Assembly: GCA_017937765.1 (NCBI GenBank)
Contig: JAGBCY010000022.1
Span: 1-64,000 of the forward strand
Length of the DNA stretch: 64,000 nucleotides
From: Alistipes sp.
GTDB lineage: Bacteria; Bacteroidota; Bacteroidia; Bacteroidales; Rikenellaceae
Direction of reading: 5' to 3'
Below are positions 1 through 8,591 of the stretch, in pieces (within the stretch, counting starts at the first letter, position 1; each line of letters starts with the position of its first letter). Both the position numbers and the translations under genes were made by a program. A model generated the notes under the pieces. That model searched no databases, was not told the origin of the DNA, and was given only the letters and a program-made list of their open reading frames with translations.

Positions 1-1
1 G

Positions 2-118
2 AACCAAACAATAGGCAACCCTTTCGCTCGATGTCGAAAGGTTGAGTTCAACGCCACGATGAACTACAATGCCACCTATACCGATATGATGTTCTACACT
101 GAACGAGAGGCTGCATAG
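2..118 (+). CDS. C-terminal end of an unidentified protein (5' cut by window edge)
   Basis: Frame 2 is open from the window edge to a TAG at 116-118, giving 38 residues that end in MMFYTEREAA; the other two forward frames hit stops within 45 bases. A strong terminator follows 26 bases after the stop, which supports a real gene end. The fragment is rich in Asn, Thr and Tyr, as in secreted or outer-membrane proteins of this phylum, but I do not recognise the family. Confidence 0.5.
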   Translation, partial: NQTIGNPFARCRKVEFNATMNYNATYTDMMFYTEREAA

Positions 119-144
119 TAAGCCGAGTGGAAGGTATAAAATAG

Positions 145-187
145 GAGTCCTCAAATGGTGTTCAAATGCCATTCGAGGACTCTTTTA
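145..187 (+). terminator. Rho-independent terminator
   Basis: GAGTCCTC (145-152) pairs with GAGGACTC (175-182); the inner AATGG and CCATT can extend the stem, and TTTT follows. It lies just after the truncated first gene and closes that transcript. Confidence 0.8.
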
Positions 188-266
188 TTGTGCTTTGATT
201 TATGTGTGTGCGTCAAATTCTTGTCGCATTTCGTTTTGACTGACCTTTGAGGTCGAAAAGTCGCGT

Positions 267-983
267 TTGGTTTTGGATTTTGCTACATTTGGTTTTGGCG
301 ATTATATATCGTGCCTGATTGTGGTTGATGAGAATGGAAATTTCGTGACCGATGAGGAGGGTATTGTCTTTAGCGAGGCGACGCTTGTTGTCGAGGAGAA
401 CCACGCCGAGCTTACCGCCGTAGTGGAGGGTGAGACTCACTACGTCACCTTCTCGGGTAAGTTTGCCAGCCTCGACTCGACGAATGATGGTGGCGATGTT
501 ATCCGCCTGACCACACTCCTAAACGATGTAGAGGTCGAGGGCGATGCTGCGATATTCGTCGTGGAGACGTTGGGTGGGGTTACCGACGACGGTCGTGAGC
601 TCGCCTATATGCTCGTTGTGGAGGACTACGAGGAGTTTGGTAACGGTAGCTGTGCGATGTTTATGCTCGAGCTCGCATTGGAGGCGGGTAGTGATAATAT
701 CTCTGGAACGTATAGCGTAGCCGAGGGCACAATGAATGTTGGTGCGTATGATGCTGATGGGATGTATGGCTCGTGGTATTTCGATACCGTGGATGGTGAT
801 ATGGGTATTGAGTATGCCGCTATTCAGGATGGCTCGGTAACATTCACTCAGGATGGCGATGGCTGTGCGATGACGCTCGACTGCAGCGATGCCGAGGGTT
901 ATGCCATCAAGGCGACGTTAAGCGGTATGTTCCTATCGGAGAGTTTCGCCCCGGAGGCCTTTATGCAGGCGTTTAATAGGTAA
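267..983 (+). CDS. Unrecognised protein, probably missing its 5' end
   Basis: A 238-residue acidic, beta-rich reading frame. The frame opens at 240 after a TGA, and the first usable start is TTG at 267. There is no signal peptide, although the three genes downstream are all lipoproteins and this sequence has the same look (repeated Gly/Asp-rich strand-turn motifs such as DGMYGSWYFD and QDGSVTFTQDGDG). The terminator of the previous gene ends only about 80 bases upstream, leaving no room for a normal leader and signal peptide. I infer a gene that has lost its N-terminal part, or an intact cytosolic gene with an odd TTG start; the first is more likely. Family unknown. Confidence 0.5.
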   Translation: MVLDFATFGFGDYISCLIVVDENGNFVTDEEGIVFSEATLVVEENHAELTAVVEGETHYVTFSGKFASLDSTNDGGDVIRLTTLLNDVEVEGDAAIFVVETLGGVTDDGRELAYMLVVEDYEEFGNGSCAMFMLELALEAGSDNISGTYSVAEGTMNVGAYDADGMYGSWYFDTVDGDMGIEYAAIQDGSVTFTQDGDGCAMTLDCSDAEGYAIKATLSGMFLSESFAPEAFMQAFNR

Positions 984-1012
984 TAGTATAAATAGTATAA
1001 TAGATTAGGTTT

Positions 1013-1537
1013 ATGAAAAATTCGGTTTTTGCTTTTGCGATTATGTTGTTTGGTGTGGTGATGCTCCAGTCGTGCGATAGAAACGTCGATGACGAGTGGC
1101 GCGTAATAGTAGATACTAACCCTACACCCGTATATTTTGTTGTCAAAGATGCCGAGGGTAACAACCTGTTGGATAAAGATTTTGAGGAAAATATCCTCGA
1201 CAGCGAGCTTACGATTACGGTCAACGAACAAGAGACTATGGGCGTTTTGATTACGGAGGTCGTGCCCGATGGCTATAATCCTGGTCTATATCTCGGCAGC
1301 GTTAAGGTTGATGATGTTGAGATTCCGTGTCTTGAGTATTGGTATATACACCATAACGAGGAGGGCGAGCGTCAGCATTTCCGCCTAAACTGGGGTGACG
1401 GCACCTCGGACGTGGTGGAGATAAGCTTCTACTTCACGGCGCATAACAAGGGTGAAGATGTTGTATGCCATAAGAAGGTTTGGCTTAATGGCGAGCTTAA
1501 TGCAGAGGGGTCGCTCGTTGCAACCATTATTAAGTAG
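1013..1537 (+). CDS. Hypothetical lipoprotein
   Basis: 174 residues. The N-terminus has a charged start, a hydrophobic stretch and the lipobox LQSC (Cys about residue 21), so it should be exported and lipid-anchored. The mature part is acidic, with a predicted beta-sandwich flavour, and ends in ATIIK. It sits 29 bases after the previous gene and 23 bases before the next, suggesting one transcript for the cluster. I do not recognise a domain and assign no function. Confidence 0.75.
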   Translation: MKNSVFAFAIMLFGVVMLQSCDRNVDDEWRVIVDTNPTPVYFVVKDAEGNNLLDKDFEENILDSELTITVNEQETMGVLITEVVPDGYNPGLYLGSVKVDDVEIPCLEYWYIHHNEEGERQHFRLNWGDGTSDVVEISFYFTAHNKGEDVVCHKKVWLNGELNAEGSLVATIIK

Positions 1538-1560
1538 AAGCTACCTATAATTTTTAAGTT

Positions 1561-2262
1561 ATGAGACGTTGTTTTTTATATCTTACGGTTGCGGTTGCTA
1601 TCCTTTCATTTGCATCGTGCGAGAAGCTCGTGTTTGAACTGCTCGTTGAGCGTCCGCTTACGAACCTCGATGACAAGATTGACGAACGGCAGCAGAAGCG
1701 AAACGTTCACCCCTTCGAGCTATATATCACTACCTCGGAGCCGGAACTTTGTGATTGTAGGTTCTATGGCGATCGTCAGGATTCCAAGACCTCGATGGAC
1801 ACAACACCGAATGATTGGTTTGAGCTTAGCTACGAGCCCGACGGATCGTTTAGCTTCGTGCTCGATTGTCGATGGGCATCGCTCGACGAGAATATTCGTA
1901 GCAACACGAGCATCTACCTACGTCCCACGGAGGGCGTCCCCTTCGAGCTTAACAGGTGCTACTATTTCGGCGATTACACGAGTGCCGTGGAGGATGGCTA
2001 TATCTTGGATGATAGCTATATGGAGCTATATGTGTTTGATTTGCATAGGGATAATCCCTACACACCAATAATCTATACCTCGACATCGGGCTGGATAAAG
2101 TTTACGCACTATGAGTCGTATAGCGGCTCGACACTCTTGATGGATAATGCCCAGATAATCGACGCGGAGTTCTACTTCGAGACGGTCGATGTGGAGAGTG
2201 GCGAGGTCGTTATGCGTGCCGAGAATTGTAAATTGGTGAACTGCTGGGGCGAAATCCGGTAA
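1561..2262 (+). CDS. Hypothetical lipoprotein
   Basis: 233 residues starting MRRCFLYLTVAVAILSFASC, a clear signal peptide with lipobox FASC (Cys 20). The mature protein has many Tyr, Ser and Asp residues and short beta motifs but no motif I can name. It is third in a run of four co-oriented genes of the same general type, 23 bases after its neighbour and about 26 bases before the next likely start. A surface or periplasmic role is likely; the substrate is unknown. Confidence 0.75.
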   Translation: MRRCFLYLTVAVAILSFASCEKLVFELLVERPLTNLDDKIDERQQKRNVHPFELYITTSEPELCDCRFYGDRQDSKTSMDTTPNDWFELSYEPDGSFSFVLDCRWASLDENIRSNTSIYLRPTEGVPFELNRCYYFGDYTSAVEDGYILDDSYMELYVFDLHRDNPYTPIIYTSTSGWIKFTHYESYSGSTLLMDNAQIIDAEFYFETVDVESGEVVMRAENCKLVNCWGEIR

Positions 2263-2288
2263 GTTTAATGTTTAATAGAATTACGTTT

Positions 2289-3032
2289 ATGCGAAGAAAA
2301 TTTTTTCTAACATCGTTAGTCGCAACAATGTTTATAGTAGGCTGTGATTGTGGCGAGAAGAGTCCAGAAGTCCCTGCTCCGGATGGTGGAGAGGAGAATA
2401 AACTAACCACCTATTGCGATGCGTTGCTCCCGGATGATGACTATGGCCGCGAGCATATGGTGTGGCTCTTGGAGCTTATCGAAGGGCAGGATGGCGAGAT
2501 TGACGACGCACTCTTTGTGGAGAAGTTGCATACCACCTTCTTCGATTGTGCCGACCGATATATGGTGTCGGGTACACCGGCACAGTGGCGATGGGCTTAT
2601 CATTACGATGGCCAAGAGATGTTTGGTGCTATCTACTTCGATGCCGATGGTACGTATGTGTTAAGAGAGTGGTTTGGGTTTGAGACTGGTGATGAGGTTG
2701 CTGAGAGTATGTTGCGCGATGGATATGGCGGTTGGTATGCTCGCGAGAATTGGCACTATGAGGCCGAGAGTAATACGCTGGTTACCTCTCTCGAGGGGTT
2801 CGAACTACGTGCCGAGGTGTTGTATCACGATGACGAGCAGGCTGTTATGCGCGGCCATATTGGCGGCATATCATTTGTTGCGTACGATAGTGATGGCGCA
2901 TATATCGCTTTCGACAATGAGCTCTTCCTGATCTTCTTTGGCGATGATGGCCGCGATACTTTCCTCGATGGCTTCTCGCTTACCGAGGAGGAGTTTATGA
3001 CGCTGTATGAGGAGTATGCCAATAGACAGTAG
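2289..3032 (+). CDS. Hypothetical lipoprotein
   Basis: About 247 residues if translation starts at 2289 (MRRKFFLTSLVATMFIVGC, lipobox IVGC). An upstream in-frame ATG at 2268 would add seven residues before the signal peptide, so 2289 is preferred. The mature part is very acidic (many Asp/Glu and Tyr, for example EEEFMTLYEEYANRQ at the end). No recognised domain. It is the last gene of the lipoprotein run; the shared terminator at 3051-3086 follows 18 bases after the stop. Confidence 0.75.
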   Translation: MRRKFFLTSLVATMFIVGCDCGEKSPEVPAPDGGEENKLTTYCDALLPDDDYGREHMVWLLELIEGQDGEIDDALFVEKLHTTFFDCADRYMVSGTPAQWRWAYHYDGQEMFGAIYFDADGTYVLREWFGFETGDEVAESMLRDGYGGWYARENWHYEAESNTLVTSLEGFELRAEVLYHDDEQAVMRGHIGGISFVAYDSDGAYIAFDNELFLIFFGDDGRDTFLDGFSLTEEEFMTLYEEYANRQ

Positions 3033-3050
3033 GTTATACCTATATATAAT

Positions 3051-3086
3051 AATAGGGACTATTCCAAAAGTGGAATGGTCCCTATT
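3051..3086. terminator. Bidirectional terminator between convergent genes
   Basis: A 16-bp stem (3051-3066 with 3071-3086, one G-T pair) closes on the loop AAAG. It begins with AATAGGGAC and ends with GTCCCTATT, and lies between the lipoprotein cluster (+) and the DUF5606 gene (-), so it can end both transcripts. Confidence 0.8.
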
Positions 3087-3105
3087 CTATTTCTGGCGAA
3101 GTAGC

Positions 3106-3525
3106 TTACTCCTCGCTCTCCTCAACCTCGTTAGTGGGGAGCTTAAACTCCGTGAAGCCTGCCTTCACGAGGATGTTGTACCACGCAAAGCACTTCTTCA
3201 TATCCGACACGTGTACGCGGTCGCGGTCATACTCGGGGAGCACCTTTGCAAACTCGGCCTCGATCTTGTCGGCAGACTCCTTGTGCGAGATAGCCTCCTT
3301 GCCCTCGGTGTAGTTCCAGATGTTGGTAAAGACATCAGCAAGTGCGATATCCTCACCCTCGGTGAACATCGAGATCTCCGTAAGGGCACTTACGCGCGCC
3401 GTAGCCGAAGCGTTCATACGCTTACCATCCGTGAGTGACTCAACGATAACACCACGCATCGACTGCGCTACATACTTGTACAAACCGGGCTGGCCAGAGA
3501 TTGCCAAAATATCCTTTAACTCCAT
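3106..3525 (-). CDS. DUF5606 domain protein
   Basis: 139 residues from MELKDILAISGQPGLYKYV. An ATG 36 bases further upstream is possible, but MELKDIL is the usual family start. The conserved N-terminal pattern (AISGQPGLYK, VESLTDGKRM, ISMFTEGEDIAL) matches the small Bacteroidetes protein family DUF5606; the C-terminus is an acidic tail (NEVEESEE). No signal peptide, so cytosolic. Function unknown. The gene is divergent from serB and ends at a shared terminator. A TATCTTTG box on the minus strand (3592-3599) lies about 70 bases upstream. Confidence 0.85.
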   Translation of the reverse strand: MELKDILAISGQPGLYKYVAQSMRGVIVESLTDGKRMNASATARVSALTEISMFTEGEDIALADVFTNIWNYTEGKEAISHKESADKIEAEFAKVLPEYDRDRVHVSDMKKCFAWYNILVKAGFTEFKLPTNEVEESEE

Positions 3526-3591
3526 AGTTTTCAATCGAATTAATTTGTTGTTACTATACAAAAATTAGAATGTCATAAAATTTTAACGCCA

Positions 3592-3599
3592 CAAAGATA
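3592..3599 (-). promoter_or_regulatory. Putative -7 box of the DUF5606 gene
   Basis: Reads TATCTTTG on the minus strand, matching the Bacteroidetes -7 consensus TAnnTTTG. No convincing -33 TTG is seen at the usual spacing. Confidence 0.4.
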
Positions 3600-3620
3600 A
3601 ATATTTTTTGTAAAAATCAG

Positions 3621-3628
3621 TATATTTG
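3621..3628 (+). promoter_or_regulatory. Putative -7 box of serB
   Basis: TATATTTG, 32 bases before the serB ATG. It matches the Bacteroidetes -7 consensus; a -33 element is not clear. It lies about 20 bases from the divergent box for the DUF5606 gene. Confidence 0.45.
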
Positions 3629-3660
3629 TAGGTAGTAATTGATTAATTCTATTTGAGCGT

Positions 3661-4899
3661 ATGAATAGTGAGAAGATTGAAATCATACAGATAAACATTT
3701 CGGGCGAGGATAAGCCGGGACTTACATCCTCACTCACAGGTATTTTGGCACGTCACGATGCCTTCATTCTCGACATCGGCCAGTCGAATATCCACCAGTC
3801 GCTGACGCTCGGTATCCTCTTTATGACCACGCCCGAACGCTCGGGTCAGATTATGAAGGAGCTCTTGTTCAAGGCCTCGGAGATGAACATCGCCATACGC
3901 TTCACGCCTATCGACGAGGAGGAGTATCGCCGTTGGGTTACGGGCCAGGGTAAGAACCGCTATATTCTCACGCTTGTAGGTCGTAAGATCACGGCCGAGC
4001 ATATCTCGCAGGTGACGCGTCTTATCTCGGAGGAGGGTCTCAATATCGACGACATAAACCGCTTGACGGGCCGTATGCCGCTGGATGAGGATGAGCGCGC
4101 CCCGAAGACGAGCATCGAGTTCTCGGTGCGAGGTACACTATCGGATAAGAGCCGCTTCCAGAACGAGCTTATGAAGATTGCAACGACCGGCGAGGTAGAT
4201 ATCTCGTTCCAGAGGGATGGTATCTTCCGTCGCTCGCGCCGACTGATATGCTTCGATATGGACTCTACGCTCATCACCACGGAGGTTATCGACGAGCTTG
4301 CCGATAGGGCTGGTGTAGGTAAGGAGGTGCGCGAGATTACGGAGCGCGCTATGCGTGGCGAGATAGATTTCAGAGAGAGTTTCAAGGAGCGTGTTGCGCT
4401 GCTTAAGGGCTTGGACGTGAGCGTTATGGAGGATATCGCTGTGAACCTTCCGATTACGGAGGGTGTCGATCGTATGATGACAATCCTCAAGCGCGTGGGC
4501 TATAAGACGGCAATCCTCTCGGGTGGCTTCACCTACTTCGGTAACTATCTGAAGCGTCGCTTTGGATTCGACTATGTATATGCCAACGAGTTGGAGGTCG
4601 AGGATGGCAAGCTCACGGGTCGCTATACGGGTGAGATTGTCGATGGTGCGCGCAAGGCAGAGTTGTTGCGTCTGCTCTGTCAGTTCGAGAATATCGACAT
4701 TCAGCAGTCGGTTGCCGTGGGTGATGGTGCGAATGACCTGCCGATGCTCAACATTGCTGGCCTCGGTATCGCCTTCCACGCCAAGCCAAAGGTACGCGCC
4801 ACGGCACGCCAGTCGATATCGACCGTGGGATTGGATGGTATCCTTTACTTCCTCGGCTTGAAGGACTCGTGGGTGGAACCGCGTGCAGAGTCTAAATAA
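3661..4899 (+). CDS. serB: Phosphoserine phosphatase with N-terminal ACT domains
   Basis: 412 residues; hydrolyses O-phosphoserine to serine, the last step of serine biosynthesis, in the cytosol. Residues about 5-90 and 100-185 look like two ACT-type regulatory regions (GEDKPGLTSSLTGIL at the start). The HAD phosphatase core follows: nucleophile motif FDMDST (Asp199, Asp201), SGGF in the middle, and GDGANDLPML near residue 350 for metal binding. The long two-ACT form is usual in this phylum. The stop TAA shares its last base with the ATG of the next lipoprotein gene, so the genes are translationally coupled although their functions seem unrelated. Confidence 0.93.
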   Translation: MNSEKIEIIQINISGEDKPGLTSSLTGILARHDAFILDIGQSNIHQSLTLGILFMTTPERSGQIMKELLFKASEMNIAIRFTPIDEEEYRRWVTGQGKNRYILTLVGRKITAEHISQVTRLISEEGLNIDDINRLTGRMPLDEDERAPKTSIEFSVRGTLSDKSRFQNELMKIATTGEVDISFQRDGIFRRSRRLICFDMDSTLITTEVIDELADRAGVGKEVREITERAMRGEIDFRESFKERVALLKGLDVSVMEDIAVNLPITEGVDRMMTILKRVGYKTAILSGGFTYFGNYLKRRFGFDYVYANELEVEDGKLTGRYTGEIVDGARKAELLRLLCQFENIDIQQSVAVGDGANDLPMLNIAGLGIAFHAKPKVRATARQSISTVGLDGILYFLGLKDSWVEPRAESK

Positions 4900-5681
4900 T
4901 GCGCAACCTTGTTGTTATACTGATTGTTACGTTGCTTGTCGGCTGCTATAATAGTGCCGACAAGCCTCATATATGCCCCGAACTACCAACCCCCACTACG
5001 ACCATTGCCGCTCTGCACGATATCGTTGGTAGCGGCGGCGTGATGCTTAGCGATGATATCGTTGTCGAGGGGTGGGTTGTTTCGTCGGATAGGGACGATA
5101 ACTTCTTCCGCACGTTTGTCGTCGAGGCGGATGGTCGTGCCGTGGAGGTTATGGCGGGACTCTCGGAGCTCGAGGCTACCTACCCCGTAGGGCTTAGGGT
5201 CGTGCTGCGTCTGGGTGGCTGCTATGCCGACTATGGATATGGCGTGTTGCAAGTTGGGCGTAGGAGTAGCGGTAGTTATGCTGTCGATTACCTCGCCTCG
5301 CCCGAGGCTGTGGATAGGGTTGTGGTGCGCAGCTTGGATGTCCAGCCAGTGATGCCTCGCGCGATGCACCTCGCCGATCTTCATAAGAGTATGTGTGGTA
5401 CGCTTGTGCGTATCGAGGGACTTCGGTTAGTATCGTCCTCGTCGGTAGATACGGAGGCGGGCGAGTTGCTTCGGGATGCCTGCTGGGCCGGGTATGCCGT
5501 GTTTAAGGATATGCGCGGTGATAGCATTGTGCTCTACACGCGTGACTATGCCCGCTTTGCCCAACGTTGTATCCCTTGCGAGGAGGTCGCTCTGACGGGC
5601 ATTCTGCAGTGGGGCAGGTATGAGGGTAATGAAGGTTTCCAGCTAAAGATGCGCTATGAGGAGGATTGTGCTTTGCGTTAG
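4899..5681 (+). CDS. DUF5689-type lipoprotein (first of a pair)
   Basis: 260 residues with signal peptide and lipobox LVGC (Cys about 16). The sequence after residue 35 (TIAALHDIVG, IVVEGWVVSSDRDDNFFRTFVVED-like, EVMAGLSELEATYPVGLRVVLRL) fits the OB-fold-like DUF5689 domain found in Bacteroidetes secreted proteins. The C-terminal part (VALTGILQWGRYEGNEGFQLKMR) resembles the second OB-like half. The start ATG overlaps the serB stop by one base, and the end overlaps the next gene by 26 bases. Role unknown; nucleic-acid or carbohydrate binding would be speculation. Confidence 0.8.
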   Translation: MRNLVVILIVTLLVGCYNSADKPHICPELPTPTTTIAALHDIVGSGGVMLSDDIVVEGWVVSSDRDDNFFRTFVVEADGRAVEVMAGLSELEATYPVGLRVVLRLGGCYADYGYGVLQVGRRSSGSYAVDYLASPEAVDRVVVRSLDVQPVMPRAMHLADLHKSMCGTLVRIEGLRLVSSSSVDTEAGELLRDACWAGYAVFKDMRGDSIVLYTRDYARFAQRCIPCEEVALTGILQWGRYEGNEGFQLKMRYEEDCALR

Positions 5682-6405
5682 CCTGTTGTTGCTTCTTGCC
5701 TGCAAGGATGAGACGGAACTGCCGAGCTATGGTGGCGAGGTGTCGATTGCCTACTTGCGGTCGTTGGCCACGGAGCGCGCCGTGGATCTTAAGTATGACT
5801 ATACGATACGTGGCTATGTCGTTGCTAACGATAAGTTTGGTGAGGTGGGCTATGCGTTTGTCGTAGCTGATGATACGGGTGGCGTGGAGATCGAGGTCGA
5901 TGCGCGCGATGTGGATGAGATTGTGCCACTCCACGCGGCGGTCGAGGTGCGCTGCACGGGACTTACGCTTGGGCGCGTAGGCGAGAAGATATGCTTGGGC
6001 CTTGCCTCGACGGATGGGTATGTCGTGGAGCGTATCGCTCGGCGCGAGATATATAACCGCATCAAGATTGACACTGCGATCGAGGCATCTGCTAACCCTG
6101 AGCCACGAACCATAGCCTCACTCTCGGCGTACGATATGCTTAGATATCTGCGAGTTGATAGCCTACGAGCCCTTGATATGGGCGCGGAGTGGACCGATGT
6201 TGATACGCTTACGCGTGGGCGTGTAGCAACCATCCGTCGCTTTACCGATGGGCGTGATACGCTGCGCGTCGTGACATCGGGCGACTGTGACTATGCCTCG
6301 CATCGACTCCCCGAGGGTCTCGTCTCGCTTAGTGGTATCCTCGACTGGTATGATGGCGCGGCAGCCTTTAGGGTGACGAATCACGGGATAACGCATCTGC
6401 AGTAG
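5656..6405 (+). CDS. DUF5689-type lipoprotein (second of a pair)
   Basis: 249 residues, starting MRRIVLCVSLLLLLAC (lipobox LLAC, Cys 16). The mature part repeats the plan of its upstream neighbour: YDYTIRGYVVANDKFGEVGYAFVVADDTGGVEIEV-like core followed by a C-terminal strand block (GLVSLSGILDWYDGAAAFRV). The pair probably arose by duplication and has diverged strongly. The 26-base overlap with the upstream gene implies coupled translation and perhaps a shared complex in the periplasm or outer membrane. Function unknown. Confidence 0.8.
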   Translation: MRRIVLCVSLLLLLACKDETELPSYGGEVSIAYLRSLATERAVDLKYDYTIRGYVVANDKFGEVGYAFVVADDTGGVEIEVDARDVDEIVPLHAAVEVRCTGLTLGRVGEKICLGLASTDGYVVERIARREIYNRIKIDTAIEASANPEPRTIASLSAYDMLRYLRVDSLRALDMGAEWTDVDTLTRGRVATIRRFTDGRDTLRVVTSGDCDYASHRLPEGLVSLSGILDWYDGAAAFRVTNHGITHLQ

Positions 6406-6455
6406 GTCGAGCAACGAGAGATAACCTCAATTGTGTGATAGCGGGGTGATGACGT

Positions 6456-6488
6456 AAAAAAACTGCGGGTATCCGATTGGACACCCGC
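6456..6488 (-). terminator. Rho-independent terminator
   Basis: On the minus strand GCGGGT (6488-6483) pairs with ACCCGC (6470-6465), followed by seven T. It ends the small lipoprotein gene at 6514. Confidence 0.7.
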
Positions 6489-6513
6489 TTGTTGTTGGTT
6501 AAAATTAGTATTG

Positions 6514-6777
6514 TTAGAGACACATAAGTGCAACAGCGGCCTCTTGGTTCTCTTCCAACCACTTGAAGACAGCCTTCTCAGCCTCTTCAGCATCCTCTTC
6601 ATTGAGAGAATCCATCCACTCTTTAGCCTCTTCGTTAATCTTTTTTGCCTTCTCAACATCGCCATCTTTCACGGCCTCCATCATATCGTCGAAATAGTCG
6701 TTTACCTTCTCAGTGGGGGTTGTGCTGCAAGCTGCGAACAATGCACAAGCCGCAAGTAGCATAAAAACTTTCTTCAT
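6514..6777 (-). CDS. Small acidic lipoprotein
   Basis: 87 residues from MKKVFMLLAACALFAAC (two codons after an alternative ATG at 6783). Lipobox FAAC. The mature peptide is one long amphipathic, highly acidic helix (VNDYFDDMMEAVKDGDVEKA, then repeated EEAKEW/EEDAEEAEKA) ending in MCL. Similar short helical lipoproteins occur in this phylum without known function. It has its own terminator and a promoter (6830-6860), so it is a monocistronic gene. Confidence 0.75.
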   Translation of the reverse strand: MKKVFMLLAACALFAACSTTPTEKVNDYFDDMMEAVKDGDVEKAKKINEEAKEWMDSLNEEDAEEAEKAVFKWLEENQEAAVALMCL

Positions 6778-6829
6778 AATCACAAAATTTAAGTGTTATA
6801 CATTCTGCCCGACGGGCCAATAATTTAAA

Positions 6830-6860
6830 CAAAGTTATAACAAATAATCGGAATTTCCAA
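6830..6860 (-). promoter_or_regulatory. Putative promoter of the small lipoprotein gene
   Basis: Minus strand: -7 box TAACTTTG (6837-6830) with TTG (6860-6858) 20 bp upstream, the Bacteroidetes arrangement. It would give a leader of about 45 bases. Confidence 0.5.
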
Positions 6861-6981
6861 GTGTTTATCAAAAAAATAGGCAAACGCATAGTGTGTTGAA
6901 TAGAGAACTGATATCATCCCTACTTTAGCGATTTGCACCATAATTGCTATGTAGGGTATATACAACCAATATACAAGTGAT

Positions 6982-8430
6982 ATGCAGACAACGAATAAAT
7001 CTAACACATTCAGATTGAGTGTGATGACCCTCGCCGTGATGAATATTACGGCGGTGGTGAGCCTTCGAGGCTTGGCTACCGAGGCGATATATGGCCCCGC
7101 CTCAGCATTCTATTACCTCTTCGCTGCGGTGGTGTTTCTCATCCCCACTGCTATGATTGCTGCCGAGTTGGCCGCTATGTTTAGCAACAAGCAGGGAGGC
7201 GTCTTCCGCTGGGTGGGCGAGGCCTTCGGTGCGCGCGTGGGCTTCTTGGCCATATGGCTGCAGTGGATACAGTCGACCATCTGGTACCCTACGGTGTTGA
7301 CGTTCGGTGCCGTGAGCATCGCCTTCATCGGGAGTAACCCCGTGGCCGATGCCTCGCTGGCGTCGAACAGAATGTTTACCCTCTGTGTGGTGCTGGCCAT
7401 ATATTGGGCTGCGACGTTCATCTCGCTCAAGGGCCTCGGCTGGGTAGGTAAGATTAGTAAGTGGGGTGGTATCATCGGCACTATCATACCCGCTGCGTTG
7501 CTTATCGTGCTTGCCGTAGTCTACTTTCTTAAGGGTGGCCACAGCAACCTAAATATGCACCAGAGCTTCTTTCCTGACCTCACGCACCTTGATAACATTG
7601 TGCTTGCCTCGAGTATCTTCCTTTTTTATGCAGGTATGGAGATGATGGGTATACACGTTATGGATGTCGATAACCCGAAGCGTAACTACCCGCGCGCCAT
7701 CATCATAGGCTCGTTAGCCACGGTGCTGATCTTCATCCTCGGAACATTCTCGCTGGGTATCATCGTGCCTGCGAAGGAGATAAGTCTCACGCAGACGCTC
7801 CTCATCGGCTTCGACCGTTACTTCAGCTTCCTCGGTATGCCGTGGATGGGCTCGGTTGTGGCTGTGGCTCTGGTCTTTGGAGTGCTGGCCTGCGTTCTCA
7901 CGTGGGTGTCGGGCCCGTCAAAGGGTATCTTTGCTGTGGGGCGTGCGGGCTATCTGCCGCCATTCTTCCAGAAACAGAACAGCGCGGGCGTGCAGCGCAA
8001 TATCCTCCTTGTGCAGGGTGGCATCGTCACGCTCCTCGGCCTATTGTTTGTGGTTATGCCCTCGGTGCAATCATTCTACCAGATACTCTCGCAGCTCACC
8101 GTGCTCCTATACCTTATTATGTATATGCTGATGTTTGCAGCGGCCATCGCCCTTAGGTATAAACTCCCCTCGGTCGACCGCCCCTTCCGCCTCGGTAGGC
8201 GCGGCAACGGACTTATGTGGATCTTGGGAGGCCTCGGCTTTGCGGGTTCGCTGCTGGCCTTTGTCCTTAGCTTTATCCCGCCCTCGCAGATATCGGTGGG
8301 TAGCACGACGGTGTGGTTTGCGGTGCTTATCATCGGAGCTGTCATCTTCGTTGGTATCCCGTTCATAATATATGCTATGCGTAAGCCCTCGTGGAGGGCA
8401 GAGAACTCCGACTTCGAACCCTTCGGATAG
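6982..8430 (+). CDS. APC-superfamily amino-acid permease
   Basis: 482 residues with about 12 hydrophobic segments, starting MQTTNKSNTFRLSVMTLAVMN. The pattern after the first helix (AELAAMFSNKQGGVFRWVGEAFG) and the mid-protein GMEMMGIHVMDVDNPKRNYPRA resemble the glutamate/GABA-antiporter branch of the APC superfamily, so an amino-acid exchanger is likely. No decarboxylase gene lies next to it, so the substrate is not supported by context. It has its own terminator at 8458-8518. The intergenic DNA upstream is AT-rich, but no clean promoter is seen on this strand. Confidence 0.82.
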   Translation: MQTTNKSNTFRLSVMTLAVMNITAVVSLRGLATEAIYGPASAFYYLFAAVVFLIPTAMIAAELAAMFSNKQGGVFRWVGEAFGARVGFLAIWLQWIQSTIWYPTVLTFGAVSIAFIGSNPVADASLASNRMFTLCVVLAIYWAATFISLKGLGWVGKISKWGGIIGTIIPAALLIVLAVVYFLKGGHSNLNMHQSFFPDLTHLDNIVLASSIFLFYAGMEMMGIHVMDVDNPKRNYPRAIIIGSLATVLIFILGTFSLGIIVPAKEISLTQTLLIGFDRYFSFLGMPWMGSVVAVALVFGVLACVLTWVSGPSKGIFAVGRAGYLPPFFQKQNSAGVQRNILLVQGGIVTLLGLLFVVMPSVQSFYQILSQLTVLLYLIMYMLMFAAAIALRYKLPSVDRPFRLGRRGNGLMWILGGLGFAGSLLAFVLSFIPPSQISVGSTTVWFAVLIIGAVIFVGIPFIIYAMRKPSWRAENSDFEPFG

Positions 8431-8457
8431 CTTCGTGTCCCCAGCGGGCGACGCCTG

Positions 8458-8518
8458 ATGGCCACGCATTTAGACTCTACATCGTGATTATAGGGTCTAA
8501 ATGATGTGGCCATTTTTG
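8458..8518 (+). terminator. Rho-independent terminator
   Basis: ATGGCCAC then ATTTAGAC (8458-8475) pair with GTCTAAAT then GTGGCCAT (8495-8513), leaving a small internal loop (GC against GAT), followed by TTTTTG. Confidence 0.75.
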
Positions 8519-8544
8519 TTTTCCGATATTTCGACGTATATTTG
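8515..8544 (+). promoter_or_regulatory. Putative promoter of the PHP/EptA-like pair
   Basis: TTTG at 8515-8518 and TATATTTG at 8537-8544, spacing 18 bp. The -33 element overlaps the T-run of the preceding terminator. Confidence 0.5.
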
Positions 8545-8591
8545 TAGTGCAATGCCAACCTTAAAGCGGTGCCGATGTGGAGCGTTGTTGA

